A stretch of DNA of 64,000 nt from Tillus elongatus (lineage: Eukaryota; Arthropoda; Insecta; Coleoptera; Cleridae): the NCBI GenBank assembly GCA_964006375.1, contig OZ023269.1:6642426-6706425 (forward strand), read 5' to 3'. The notes below the pieces were generated by a model. It saw nothing but the letters and a program-made list of their open reading frames with translations. It made no database searches and had not been told where the DNA came from. The number at the start of each line of letters is the position of its first letter. The stretch's first letter is position 1. The translations under genes and the position numbers were made by a program. Positions 23,101 through 38,100 of the stretch are shown in pieces.

Positions 23101-26100
23101 AAAAGTCAAATAAAAGGAAAATTGCAAATGCACCCAAAGCTGATGTAAGGTATGACAATATGCACAATCAACCAAAGGTTGCAGTGCTATCGGGGCGGCA
23201 AGGCTGCGGACGAGCCCTGAGGAAAAAAAAAGGCATGACAAAGGAAATCACTTGCCAGAGTAGTCGGAAAAGGAAAGGCGCTGTGGTCATTGTGACGAAA
23301 ATTCTAAATTTATTTGTACCAAATGTAAAGCCAGTCTACATCCTAAAAATTGTTTTATTACATACCACACATATAATCAATTTTTTTCTACGCGAGGTTA
23401 TTTAATGCAGAACGTTCGATACAACGAACGTCCTGTATGTTTTTGTTGTTTGAAAGAATATTAAAAATTATAATATTGTGTTTTATTCGTGTATTTTTAC
23501 TAAATTATATCAATGAAACATTAAAAATGTAATTTGATAACTTTATGCACTTATGGGTTAGTTCCGAAAGTTTATTTTTCCTATAAAAATGGCCAGAGTT
23601 TAACATTCTACTGCTTTCCCGGTCTGTCCGTCAACTCATATCCTAACCAGACATTGAAAATAGATATAATTATAGTGGTTTATAAAATTTCCCAGCTAAT
23701 CTGCCTATATTTGAATTGATTGTATAATATCTGACGGCTTAACTTCAGGATTCCGACTACAGTACGGTGGAAAGGTGCCGTTGGGGTGGCACGCATCTGT
23801 TGGAGGAAGCCTGGACTCCAGACGACTTAGAAATATTATATTGTGTGCAACTACCAAGCCAAAGTTATTTAATGTATTAATAATATAAATATAACTAAAT
23901 TATAAAAAACCTACTTAACTTGCTAATATGCTAAAGCAACAAGTTTACTTACTGTTTGGCAAATGCAGCTTCTGGAGCTTCTAGTTCAGATTCCGCCGTC
24001 TGATGACTGAAAAAATAAATTTTTTACAATTTATTATGGAAAAACTACGAATGTGGTAAACAAAACAACAATATTTTATAATGAAGTAAAGAAAATAAAT
24101 GCCAATGTACAATATTTATTGGTTATTGTGAAAATATTTCATCCTTATAATAATCCATCTAGAATCTTTTAATTCTGGTACATGGTATTGTCTCTATAAA
24201 GGCTATTTGAGTACCAAATTTCCTCAATACTTCCGCCATCCCGCTAATCCCTGAAATCGTGTCAATCTTCAAGAAGTAAATGATTTCTCGAAGAAAGCAA
24301 CAATCCCTGCAGGTTGCATCATGGAATGCAAACAGACTAGCCTGCAAAAGAAATGAGCTCCAAGAACGCTTAAAACTGGACGTTATTCTAGTCCAGGAAA
24401 CCAAAATACGTCTTCCATCCAATCCGAAACTCCCCAACTATACACTGTACCGCAATGACTGCACCACTTCCAGAGGTGGCGGCACGGCAGTGTATGTCAA
24501 GACAAATATTGACCACCACCCTCTCAGTACGCCAGCCCTGCAAAACATCCAAGCTACGCAAATCGTATTCAACACTCCCTCTGCAGGCCCAACAAAGCTC
24601 ATTTTTGTATATAACCCTCCACAAAAGAGAATTCTAGACGCCGACCTAGACCTCTTATTCGATACCAACCAGCCCATAATAATTGCTGGCGATTTAAATT
24701 CCAAACACCCCAATTGGCATTCTTGTAATGCCAACACAAATGGGAAAATCCTCCAAGCCTATGTCGAAAACCATGCAAACTACACGGTTGATGCTCCCCA
24801 AATACTCACACACTTCAGTGCGGGTAGACCCGACGTGCTCGACATAGTAATCATGTCGAACACCACCCAATATGACCTCTCGTCGGACCATAACCCAGTC
24901 ATATTGCAGCTCGGTGACGTCAGCGACGAACCCGCCCTCCCAAGGAAAAAGGTACTGTGGCCAGTTTTCACAGATTACCTTAAAAACACCCTTGGCAATA
25001 TTCCGGTTATCCGCAGCATTCCCGAACTCGAGGGTGCAGTGGATAATCTACAGTCCAAAATTCAATGTTCTACTGAACAAGCATCAAGGAGGTACCCCGC
25101 CCCGATCAATCTGCCACCATTTCCGTCCAGTATCAGAGAAATGATACTCGAAAAAAACGGCGTGCGTAGATAAGCTCAACACACCGGAAACCCCACCGAC
25201 AAACGAGACGCAAACAGACTCATCAAACAAGTACGATAACTCAGCAACAATCGTTGGGAGGAGCGGCTGCAAACCATGTCTACCCAAGACAATTCCATCT
25301 GGCAAATGGCTAAAGCCCTTCGCTCCCAAAAACTTCTGATATCCCCACTTCACGGCCGTAACGATGTCGTATACATGGATGCGGAGAAAGCTACTGCATT
25401 CGCAGATCATCTGGAGTTGCAATTCAGCCCGCACCGCTACGTCAGGAGTGCGCTTCGCGCCACCCTAGACACAACTATCGAGCCCACAACTTTCGAAGAA
25501 GTTTCCCAAATAATCAAATCATTAAAAAATAGGAACGCTCCGGGATACGGTGGAATCTCCAACGTAGCACTGAAAAACCTCCCCCGCAAAGCTGTGGTAT
25601 TCCTAGTTACGATTATGAATGTCATGCTGCGACTTCCAACACTTTCCTTCCATGTGGAAACTTGCCGATATTATCAACATCCCGAAACCCAGCAAAGATC
25701 AATCCCTCACAACTACAGGCCCATTAGCCTATATATTAGTATGGCCCAAAATATGCAGAAAAGTTCTAATGAACATGGATTTGCAAATTGATCGTTTCGT
25801 AAATACAGAGGATGACTCCTTTTTTGTAGCATTTGTGTAGTAGTTTTTTTTTGTGGAGCTTAGTAGGTGCATTTACTGACCAAGCTACTGGCTCCCCTGA
25901 ACCGCTCTATAATATACTGTAGTGAGCCTGACTAGTTTGTGAGCGCCCTAGATGCCTTGACGCTGATGAGACTGGGAAGTCGAAGTACTAAGCGCCCCGA
26001 GGCACGAGCTTCGAGCGAGACGTAACTATGCACTGTCAAGTGCCCGCTATCATTGTTTTAGTACAGTGTATTGCAATTTAAGATATTAAAATAAATACAG

Positions 26101-29100
26101 AAAATTGTCCAGAGTACTATATTGTAGTGCAACATAGCCGTAGAGTCAGAGCTCTGCCAACATCCCAACCAGGTGTCGACACCGCTAGCGACGGCCTCCA
26201 TCGTGGGATTTGCCAACGCGGGAGATATCAGGTTACATTTGGTTAATTACTAATTGTTTATTAAGTGAGTGGTAAGACACGAAGCAACGTGCCGCCACCT
26301 AGTTGCGGAACCAAGTAGTATGTTGTCGCACCAGCTCCAAATAACACAAGGTGTTAAAAAATAGAGACTGTATACAACCAACTAACAATTTAGTAAATTG
26401 TCAGCACTGGCCCATTTTTGCCCTAATATAGGGATAAAGTATGTAAGGCTAGATGCATTCTCACCACAATTAGAACCGTAGACCAGTTTCGCTCTAATTA
26501 GAGCTCGTCAGTACGGCATATTAATTGTAGCAAAAATACACCTATAAAGTAATACAGCTATGGTAGCCAGTCTTCCAACACTAAGTAATAGAGTTTGATA
26601 GCTGTGGCATGATATAACCAGTTTAGGCCAAATGTGCATAGAGCTTTAAGTCTGCGAATAACTACCGACAGCAATTCCACAATATATGAAGGAATGCAAC
26701 CAATGACGAGTGTCCAAATTGAAGTGGTAAATAATCTAGAAATGTCTGGATGGGATGCACCTCCAGAATACGGGAATAACCGGATAAATATGTGTCCAGA
26801 ATAGCTAAGTTGTACTGTATAGTATTTACTGCCATCAAATATTACATGGTTGGTCATAATATAAATATAAAATACATAAGCCAAACAACCATAAATAAAT
26901 TAGTAAAATAGAACTGTAAAAGTCACATGCTGGCTAAGCGCACCTAATAGTGCAGCAAACAAAATAGAAATGATATAGATACAAGATGAAAATTAAACAC
27001 TTACAATCTGTCATCTCCAATGTCGCACATATCAAAACCTTCATCTACAGATGATTCAGCTGTTTGATGGCGCCTTTTGTGAGCTATGTGACCTCTAACT
27101 GTTGGTGAGTGACGCTTATGAGCACCAGAATCAGATACAGGAGCTGACGATGAGCCCGCAGATGTGGCAGACGATGGGCCCGCAGCAGTAGATAAGCTCG
27201 CAGATGTAACAGTAGAATTGCCTGCAGGTGCACGAGCAAATGTACCAGCAGATCTACTAGCAAGCCACCTTATAGTGGCGGCGCTAAGAGGATAACCAGT
27301 TGGTCCAAATATAGAGCCAGTAGATGAGCTTGCAGCGCGGCCAGTAGATGAGCTTGCAGTGCCGCCAGTAGATGAGCTTGCAGTGCCGCCAGTAGATGAG
27401 CTTGCAGTGTCGTCAGCTGAAGAATCAGATGTGATGGCACTTTTTCTAAAATAAATTCGAATTAAAATGAAAATAATAGACCAATATGTTATAAAAGCAA
27501 CTATCATAACAAAAATACAGAGCCTCAGTGGTTCAGTGGTAAGAACGTGTGGCTCTGAACCGAAGGGTAGTGGGTTCGATCCCAGGGTACTCCTTTCACT
27601 TTTTCAGTACATACTGTACAATTAACATCAACAGAGGTTCTGGCATTGTATCTGAGCAAGTTGAATGTCTCCACGTTCCGCCCTTCGGAGGGGGCGTAAA
27701 GCCGTCGGTCCCGTGTCCATACGCTGTTTGACACGTTAAAGATCCCCACCCTCCTTACAGAAAGGCAGGGGTTCGGCAAAATTTCCAGGATACTGAGGTG
27801 AAACTGCTCCCTGGCGTCGGTGATTGGCCATAGTCGCGGAAATAGGCCGACGGTAAAGAAATAAAATATACACACCCACACACAGCAACAAATACTGTAA
27901 GAACTATTACAAATAACATGCAGACCATTCTCTGACTACAGTTGTTATGACCACTGCCTTAGTAATGTTATTAATAATATAAATGGTTAAGTACACTTTG
28001 GAGAACGTCATTTTAATATATGTAAAATAATATGATAGAATAATAGATTTCTTCTTTGTAAGCTATGACATGAAGTTTTAAATACAAATAAATAAGAAAT
28101 AAGTAGGTATAAGTATAATAGTATCTACAAATAGTTAACTTGCCATTGGACGAAATTGTACCTTCAATTGACTTCCTGAATATCGCCGTACCAGATGGCG
28201 TTAATAGTTCATATGTGGTGATTTTCGTCACTCACCACTATGTTTTACCACTAAAGCGTTGTCAATAGCTTGAGAGCGTTTGGTCCAGACATGGTTGAGA
28301 TCAATGTCTTCTCCCGTTCTCTCCATGTTGTGTAAATTCAGTTTATTGCATCGACAGCGTCAAGATTGAGGTAAGCCATTATATATGGAAAACGTGGGGA
28401 CTAAGACCTAGTATGGCCCACTGGCTGTACACAAGGGTGGTCAGGCCATCGCTAACATACACGGCACTGGTCTGGTGGCCTAAGGTGACACAATCCAGTG
28501 CCAAACAAAAACTAGGCAAGATCCAAAGGATGGGGCCAGGAAAAACAATTTTACAGTGGAAATCCCCGGCAGCGAGGCATGGTGGGAGGAGACGCCGGGC
28601 ATACCACGGGACGCACTCATCTGGTTCACGGGCAGATCCGCCGGTGAGCGTGGGACAGGGCAGGTGTTTATTTGGAAGGACCGAGGGTGTCATAGTATTT
28701 TCCTTGGAGCCCATCCAACGGTCTTTCACGCCATCCTGCACTGTGTGCGGGAGAACAAGAGGAGAGGCTACACCAACAAGCGGATCCTCATAGCCACAGA
28801 CAGCCAGGCAGCCCTTAAGGCCCTAAGTAGCCCACAGGTAAATGCCAGGCTGGTAAGTGAATGGCAAGACGAGATAAACGACCTGGCTGGGCAGAATGAG
28901 GTCACCCTCATCTGGCTGCCGGGTCACTCGGGAGTCAAAGGCAATGAAGAAGCTGACATTCTCGCGAAGAGAGGGTCAGCAGAACCATTTATGGGACCAG
29001 AACCGGCTCTGAGCGTGACAAAGAGCACTGCCAGGGGAGCCATTAAGTCCTAGGTCAGAAACGAATACAAGGTGTACTGGGCAGACTGTCCAGGGCTCAG

Positions 29101-32100
29101 ACATGGGAAGTCAATAATTGACGAACGCAGTTCAAAGAGAGCTGTGGAGCGGCCAAATCTTAGCAGAGGACAGCTCAGAAACACATCAGGTCTCTTGACG
29201 GGACACATGGCCGTCAAGAAACACCTGCATAAAATGGGTCGGTTCGAAGGGGACCTCGTATGCAGACTCTGCGGCGAGGGGGAGGAACCAGCCCAGCACA
29301 TCTTGTGCGAGTGTAAAGCTCTGGACCGCAAAAGACAACTGATCTACGGTCAGTCTAGACCGGAGACAGAGCAATATAAAACTTCACCCTACCAATCGCT
29401 GTGCAGACTAGTTCAAGGTACAGTGATTTTGGAATGGGTGGAGTAAGACTAAGGGTATGCACAATCAACCAAAGGTTGCAGTGCTATCGGGGCGGCAAGG
29501 CCGCGGACGACCCTGAGGGAACAAAAAAAAAAACGATTAAATAACGATTTGAAGAAAAAACGACTCTATTTGGCCAAGAAAAAAGTTATTTTCCACCAAG
29601 CCAATGCAGAGGCTTAGAATATTGTATATTTGAGTGGAGGGTGCTGTCGTCCACGTAACTGAAGTGGGTTGGATGTGCTAGAGAGGAGGTCATTGATGTG
29701 AAGAAGAAACAAAGTAGGGGCTAAAGCAGAACCTTGAGGAACTCCTGCATTAATTGGATACAGTTTAAAGGAATGGCAATCCAAGCAGTTTTCCAGTTAC
29801 TAGGGAATATGCCTCTATTGTAATATGTCTGAAACAGACGAGTCAGGACAGGAGCACGTTCTGGTGCGCATTTCTTGAGAACAATTGCTGGGATCTCGAC
29901 AAAGCCAGTGGCTTTCCTGGTATTAAGAGAAGAGAGCATCTTTCGTACCTTTTTAGTTTTGAAAATGATATCCGCAATTTTATGCGTGACATTGGGGACT
30001 GTTGGTGGTTGAACATTTGGAGGTGGGTTGAGAGTAGAATTGCCGGCGAACAACGAGGCAAAAAGTTTCCTAGAGCAGTAGAAACAATTTCATCCCCTGA
30101 AACAAAAGGTGGGAAGGTGCTCTTGCAGAAATTATTTCCAATAGATTTAGCAAGAGTCCAGAAGGGTTTGCTGCTGCTGGAGCTCAAAAGGATTTTGGTT
30201 TTGATGTGGTTATTAAACGAGTTTTTTGCGTCAGAAAGAATGCGGACATAGTAGTTTCTTGCGTCGTTAAATGCTTGACGGTTTTCTTGACTGGGATTGT
30301 GTAGAAGCGTTTTGTGACCTTTGACCTTTTCAAGTCTGGCCTTGTCACAGGCTTTAGAGAACCAGGGCTTTTGAGTGGCTGAAAAGGTTTTCTGTGTACG
30401 TGGAATAAATAATTCCATGCCAGCTTGGATAATTTCGGTGATGTTATGTGAGATATCAGAGAGGTCAGGATGAGAAGCAGACATACGCCCATGGCAATGA
30501 GGAAAAATAATCCAGCATTTCGTCCCCGTTCGCGGAGTTCTAGTGCCAAACGATACGTGGGTGTGATGACTGTGTGACCTCTGGTTGCATTGCGCAGGAA
30601 GCAGTGACCATGCCGTGGTCTGAGCGACCAAGGGGGACTTGAAATTTAAACTGTCTCCTGATTGTGAATATTTAACTGTTTTGGCTCATTGTGATATAAA
30701 GCATGTTGAAACCAGTGTTTTCCAAAGGCAATCTGCAATTAATCTCATACATTCAGAAAATTTACGGTACCGATCGCTTTCGAACACCGCCATCATAATG
30801 TTGTTACTGAAAAGGGTGTTGGGAAGTTAGGATATATAAAAAATATATATTCTGTGATTGCTAAATGGCTCTGTCATGTATCAATGTGTCCCACCAACTG
30901 TAAAAATAAGCATGAGTGAAATATCCTAAAATTACGCTAACAACTCAATGACACCGAAAACGAGTTTAAAGCGCCACAAATGAGTCAACGGGGCCGCAAG
31001 TTCGCTACCTTTGGCAGCATTCAATGCCTGTAAAGTTAAATTTCGAACTATTTTGGAGAATTACATATTTCGAACTTCGAACTGCTTCAACATTACTGGT
31101 GCGAACATATTTTCGAACCAAAGGTTCGGTTTGAGTTCGGGTTCAGTTCGAAATTTCGCACACTTCTAATTTTAAACCTAATTTTTCTATTAAAACTCGC
31201 TAATAAATAAATAAATATAACATGCAATGTAATATGTTTTCATACTTGATGACCAGAGAGTATTTATAATCGCAAAAGAATTCCAGCATGTAGAAGCAGA
31301 ACAGTAAAACTTCCTCATTTTTCTTCATCCTATCCTTTAAATGATGACCAAAGCAGAACCAGTCATAGCCCAATGTCAGATAAAGGATTTGTTCTACACC
31401 TAGCTTCTTGTGAATTAGACCATCTGCCCACAGCAACATGCGAAGCAGGGAAATAAACAATGGTGTTCGGTCCCATCCACTTATGCAATGGATCAAAATG
31501 CCATCTGTGGAACCCTAAAAAAAATTATACTGTGTTATATTTACAGAATAAAAAATAAATAAATGTGACACAAATATAATTATTTAAATACAGGGCTTTC
31601 ATTAATTCCCGAACCCCATGTGACCGGATTCTGTCTCTCTCTTAGTGGAATATGATTTTATGAGTTGGCAGTCAAGAAGTAACCAAAAAAACCACTAGAC
31701 TAGGGACCCTAAAGTTACTAAATCAATTGACAGTTCAGTCCATTGGCGCTCAATTCCCTTTTGACGGTTATTTTGTATGTATATTGTGCATTTTCCAAGT
31801 TCAACCAGTGTTTACCTTCTTCAAATAATTTTCTATCTATTGGACAATAAAAATAAGCAGTTTTTTTTATAAAAACTTAGCTTTTTCATTGTGTTTTTAC
31901 GTAAGTTAAAAGTGTAGGTATGTTAAGGTTATGTTGTTGACGATATTCGACATCACATGGAACGAAGCCCTATCAAATCTGTTCGCCGGTAATCTGCCCA
32001 AACAGGTACATATTTGTTACATGTTACACAATACACATTCCTAAAACCGTAAATTAGAATCGGACCTCAATTTGTTTACATACATTTCAAAATTTTGATA

Positions 32101-35100
32101 TCTATACAAAATAAAAGTAATATTTTATTATGTTTTTAATTTATTTTTTTAACAATCAATAACAGTAAACCATACATGAACAGACTTGCTGTTAAAATAC
32201 TAAATAATAAATACATTTAAGACATTTACTGTTTCACCTTATTATATTTTTTATAAAACCCCAAAGGAAATATGAGACAACACTGGCATCTTAGGGATTT
32301 CATTAATTCAGGTTGTACAACTGTGTATGCCGGGTTGCCTAACTTAAGCGGTCACGTGCGGTTCGGGAATTCATGAAAGCCCCGTAGATAATTACAATAA
32401 CTATGTAAGGCAAGATGCATTTGGACCATGATTAGTAACACATACTCGTTTCGGTCTTAACAGCTTGACTGCCATGGGGGATGTATATGACCGCTAGTGC
32501 GTTTTGCCATCTCGCCCCGGCTGTCCTACACGCCCGCTGTATCACCAAGGAATATGGAATATACTCATTCTCTATATGCCGGCGGTCGTGCCTGGCATCA
32601 GTCTGTCTATTGCATACAACTGCTGTGGCTTGGAAGTCCAGGACAGCATAGCGAATTTGTTAATATCATTCAACCGACCAAAAATATTAGCAATTATGTT
32701 ACATTTTTATAATTTTACAATCATTTATTGTATACAAATGAGTCTAAGTAATAACAATACAAAACATCAGATGAAACAAATTAGCACAATTTATTAATTT
32801 TTAAGCCTGGGGACAGCAACTACAGGCCTATAGCTATCCTATATAATTTTGCTAAAATTTTTGAAGCAGTTCTGTATGGTTGTATCTATCCTACCATGAA
32901 GTGGTTGCTTTTCACAATACCAGCATGGGTTTATGGAGGGGCGCTCAACACTGACGAATTTATCCCTGTTCACACAGTATGTAAGTCAAGCTTTGGATGG
33001 ACGTGGTCAAGTGGATGACATTTATACAGACTTCTCCAAAGCGTTCGATCGTGTTGACCACTCAACACTTTTGTACAAGCTTCATTTGGCGGGCCTTGAT
33101 GGACGGCTGATAGCATTCTTTTGATCCTACTTAACTAACTGTGTGCAATATATTTTTTATAATGGATTTAAGTCTGAACCCTTCACCGCTGACTCCGGCG
33201 TTCCACAGGGTTCCGATCTTGGCCCACTCCTCTTTTTGTTATTTATCATCGACATAAACTCTGTAATTTCTGGTAATCATCTATTATTTGCTGATGATCT
33301 CAAATTATACTCCAGTGTTCACGATATTGGTGACTGTTCAAGACTCCAGGTGGACCTTGACAACTTGCAGCTGTGGTGTGTTGAGAACAGACTTGAATTA
33401 AATGTCTCGAAGTGTAAAGTGATGACATACACTAGAAAAACCAACCGTATAGCTTTTCCCTACAAAGTGGCTGGTGTACCATTGGCTAGGACTGAAAAGC
33501 ACAAGGATCTTGGCATTGTATATGATGAACATTTAAGTTTCACTGGACATATTCAAACAATCACAGCATCCTGTTTAAAGTTGATGGGTTTCATTATGAG
33601 GAATAGCAGATCATTTTCCAATTTGGATAGCTTGAAAATTCTCTATTTTGCCTATATTCGATCGAGGCTTGAATATTGTAGCTTGGTTTTTGATCCCTTT
33701 TATAGTGTTCATATTGGTGCTCTGGAAGATGTTCACCTTGTATATAGGGCATCTGGTACCCACCGACAGAGGGGATGCGATCATGGGCAATTGCTGATGC
33801 AAACTGGTATACCGATACTTTTTCCAACTTAGCGTGTGAGGAATTTTTTTAAAATTTATCTGGCAGTCAACCTGTTAATAGAGTTTGAATGTGTGCTATA
33901 TCAATGATAATCAAAACACATCAAAACCAACTTCCAACCTTAGAGAACATTGTGAGACAGATTGCAGAGTCGCCATCTCGTGCGTAAACAAGAAATATGT
34001 TGTCCCATATCTCTCTATGTTACATAAAGTACCCAGCGTGATTTGATGTTTCCATTAATGGGAATGTCAAACGAATGGCTCGCCATTTTTCACGTTTAAA
34101 AAAATAGTGGATCTGAATATCAACTTCAAGAATTTAGACACTTGAGTTCAGTTATCAAGTGTCAGATCTCGGCGGCTTACAATGCATCGGGTCGGGGCAT
34201 CATAGGTTATGATGTTAAATCATTCTGGTCATAAATTCAAAATAAAAGATCTTCAACAGTTCCTGGTTTGATGAAAGTGGCATTTTTGATACACCAGAAT
34301 CTACAGTTGATGCACTTGCAGGTTATTTTCAGAGTGTATATCTTCCAGCTTCTAATAGTGCACCCAACTCTTGCAAATCTGGCCAAAATACAGTCTGATT
34401 TGTTTGCTGATGAAGTCGAGAAGGCATGCCTCAAATTAAAAGACAAACTTACAACGGGCCCTGGCCTAATTCCATGCTTCTTGGTTAGAAATTGTGCTAG
34501 AGCCCTAGCAAGACCTCCCTCTAAGTTTCATAATTAACGTAGCACTCAAGACTGAGACATTTCCAGATGTTTGGAAGATAGCGAACGTTATTCCAATCTT
34601 GAAGAAGGTCCTTGATTTCCAACTACAGACCAACTACTCTTGTATGCAATTTTGCTAAGGTATTTGAAATCGCTGTATATGATCACATCTACCCAAGTCT
34701 ACTGTATCCAATCTATCTTGCATCAAACAGATTATTGCTCTTACTCTTGATAGCCAGGGTGACTTAATCTATATGGACTTGGTCAATGCATTTGATCGCA
34801 TTGATCATGTGGTGTTACTTAATAAACTCAAATCTGCAGGTTTCTCAGGCTCTTACTGCCTCTCAGGCCAAATTTTATCTACTATGGTGGTTTTGATTCC
34901 GTTTGTTATTATACAACTTCAGGTGTCCCTCAGGGATCTAACCTCGGTCCTTTACTCTTCTTACTTTTCATCAACGAGCTGAGCTTGTTTTGCAAGCCAA
35001 TCGCCTTCTTTTTACTACCAATCTTTAAATTTATTCTTCTATAAGTGGAGTTGAAGATTGTGTAGGGCTTCAATGTGCAATAGAGTTGGCGAGTGGTGTA

Positions 35101-38100
35101 TACAACTTTAGGTGTCCCTCAGGGATCTAACCTCGGTCCTTTACTCTTCTTACTTTTCATCAACGAGCTGAGCTTTGTTTTGCAAGCCAATCGCCTTCTT
35201 TTTACTACCAATCTTTAAATTTATTCTTCTATAAGTGGAGTTGAAGATTGTGTAGGGCTTCAATGTGCGATAGAGTTGGCGAGTGGTGTATACAACTTCA
35301 GGTGTCCCTCAGGGATCTAACCTGGGTCCTTTACTCTTCTTACTTTTCATCAACGAGCTGAGCTTTGTTTTGCAAGCCAATCGCCTTCTTTTTACTACCA
35401 ATCTTTAAATTTATTCTTCTATAAGTGGAGTTGAAGATTGTGTAGGGCTTCAATGTGCAATAGAGTTGGCGAGTGGTGTGCTGATAGTAGACTGTACCTG
35501 AATTTGTCAAAGTGTAGGATGGTCTCATATTCAAAGATTTGAAGCCTCCAAACACATACACTACTGACACATAATCAAATGTTAATAAAAGACAATCACT
35601 CACCCTATTGATTATTAATGACCACCAAAATTTCATCTCCATAAAACTTCAATCAACATGTAATACAGGGATGTTCAAAAATTAAAAAAAAAAAAAAATT
35701 TTGAAGACTTTTATCTCAGAGAATGGTAAAGTGATACGACTCAAAATTTATCCTTAGGGACTTCAAGGGATGCTCTTTACAATGCTGTCACTAAAAATCC
35801 AATAAAAAATTCGCTGTTTTTTTTAATGGACTTTTTGAAACCCTTCAAAAAGGTATGCTACTGACATATTTCAAATGTTAATACTTGCAAATAGTAACTG
35901 TGGCAAACTTTTTATACCACCAAATTTTAAAATTTCTTAAAAGTCAATCAAAAGTAGGAAGAGGGTGTTGCGATCTTTAAGTGGGCCACACTGTATATAA
36001 AGGAGGTGAGAGAAGGAAGATGCTGGCTGAAAGCAATTGAAAAGAGGAAGGCAGAATGTATTAGACATCTTCCGAGACATAATAACTTTCTGGCAACATT
36101 TTGAAGGACACGCTTGGAAAAAATGAAACGGGTAGATCAACAACATGTCGTACAGTTTTTAAGATGTCAAAATTACAGTGCTTCTTTTAGATCAAGCACA
36201 CGTTATAAACGAAGCTGACAGCCCAAAAATGGGTCCATCCTCCTAATCAAAGCACGTAATACTGTTCCAGACTGACCAAAAATTGCTTCTTGTGAGCGAA
36301 GTGATGTAGCATTTTCAGAAATAAAATTTGCTAGTACTAAAAAACTGCTTGTTATATCTAAGCTCGTATCTGAACTCAGATTGAATTAAGTTTGATGAAC
36401 GCTTTTTGGTAACACGAAATGACTTGTCAAAATCGAACGGTTGTTGTAGTTGTACTTGTTATAAGCAGACCCAACTTTCATTTTATTTGTAGTGTCCATA
36501 TCTAAATAGGGATTTTGCAATTCCTAAAACAAAACCAAAAATAACAAGGATACTTACCTCAAAATATTTTAGCAAATAGAACATATAATTGCATGTCAGT
36601 TCTTTTAAGCTCCATGACTTATAATCTTCCCAATTAATAGTCAGTTCGGTAGTTCCTATATTATTTATTATGTTACTTTCTGCAGTATTTTCATCGTCGC
36701 TCCAATCATAACGGAGATTTGTGGCATCGTGGCTATGTTCCCTAAATCCGGTAAAAAACTCACAGCCTGGATAGGGAATGGCTATTAGATTAAACTCAGC
36801 ATATCTCCTGTGTTTGTCGACTTTTTCAGAGGAAGTCATACTGAAAATTAAAAATAATATAATTATCTATACTGACTTTATTACGCAATCCACTAATAAC
36901 AATCACTACTTTTCTGCAGAATTCCACATTTGTTAAAATGCAGACTGCAGAAATAATCCAAACAGTTTAAGAACTAATGGTCATTTAATTAACAAAACTG
37001 ACATGAAATAAAGTTGGTTTAAAATAAAAATTGAACATTTAATTTTATTTATGAGATAAGCAAACTTATTTATTAATTTAAATTTAATTATTTATTAAAA
37101 GATTTAAAAAATCTAGTTTTCCTTCATGGTTTACAACTGGATTGCGACATCTAACAATTCTAAAGAAAAATGGTCATGCAACATATATGCAAGATAGAAC
37201 TGATACTAGCTATTTAGAGTTTGCAGACTTCGATCTCGGTGCAACTCTCTATCAAATGTGTGTTTATCACAGTACATCTGAGAAAAAGACTCTGAATTTA
37301 GGAATCCCAAGTCATTCTGGAGATTTATAAATGAAAAACGATAATACTTCGGCATTTCTTCCACAATGCACTGTGGTGATTTGGTTGGTGACACTGCAAA
37401 AGAAATTGCGAATTTATTTGGTAGTATCTTCTCCTCTGTGAACACAACGAACACTGTTGCAGCTGCGCCGGCTTCACCACTGGCTTCTAGCAGTAATAAT
37501 CGCTCCAGTTTGTGTGTGAGCTGTTCCGAAATATCTATTTCTGACATTTATCCTGCTCTTCGTAATAAGAGTTGTGTCTGGTTCAGATGGTGTACCAGAT
37601 ATTGTTCTAAAACGTCCCTGTACATTGAGCGAGCCTCTACATATTCTCTAAAATTCATCTTCAATCTTTCCTGATGCCTGAAAGGAAAGCTTCTCGGTGC
37701 ATGATGGAATCTGTTTGGCCCAAACTTTCATCTCATTTCTTCACATTTGTTTTAGCAAGTATTTACAAGCCACCAGACTCTAGTTTCCTAGCTGATGTAG
37801 AGTTATTTGAGGTAATCCCAAACCAATCCTCACTACTAGAGAATTCTGTTATCGTGGGTGACTTTAATCTCCTGAATATTCAGTTGTCAAACATAATTTC
37901 CCTTACCACTAATAATAGTCCTGAGAACCTGTTCCTGGATGTGCTTCGAGAGAATAATATATTACAGCTTGTTACAGACGTCACACGGTTTCATGTCACC
38001 CAGAATCCTTCTATGCTGGATCTTGTTTTGACCACTGACGAGGATCTCTTCTCCTCTATTGAACTTTTATCACCAATTGAATCAACTGATTATACTGTCA

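Noticed and set aside
26558..26884. 108-residue minus-strand frame in MTMR14 intron 6
   Set aside because: No good splice sites in phase with the gene, no homology, hydrophobic chance composition.
35340..35642. 100-residue minus-strand frame
   Set aside because: Antisense shadow of the triplicated LINE RT segment.
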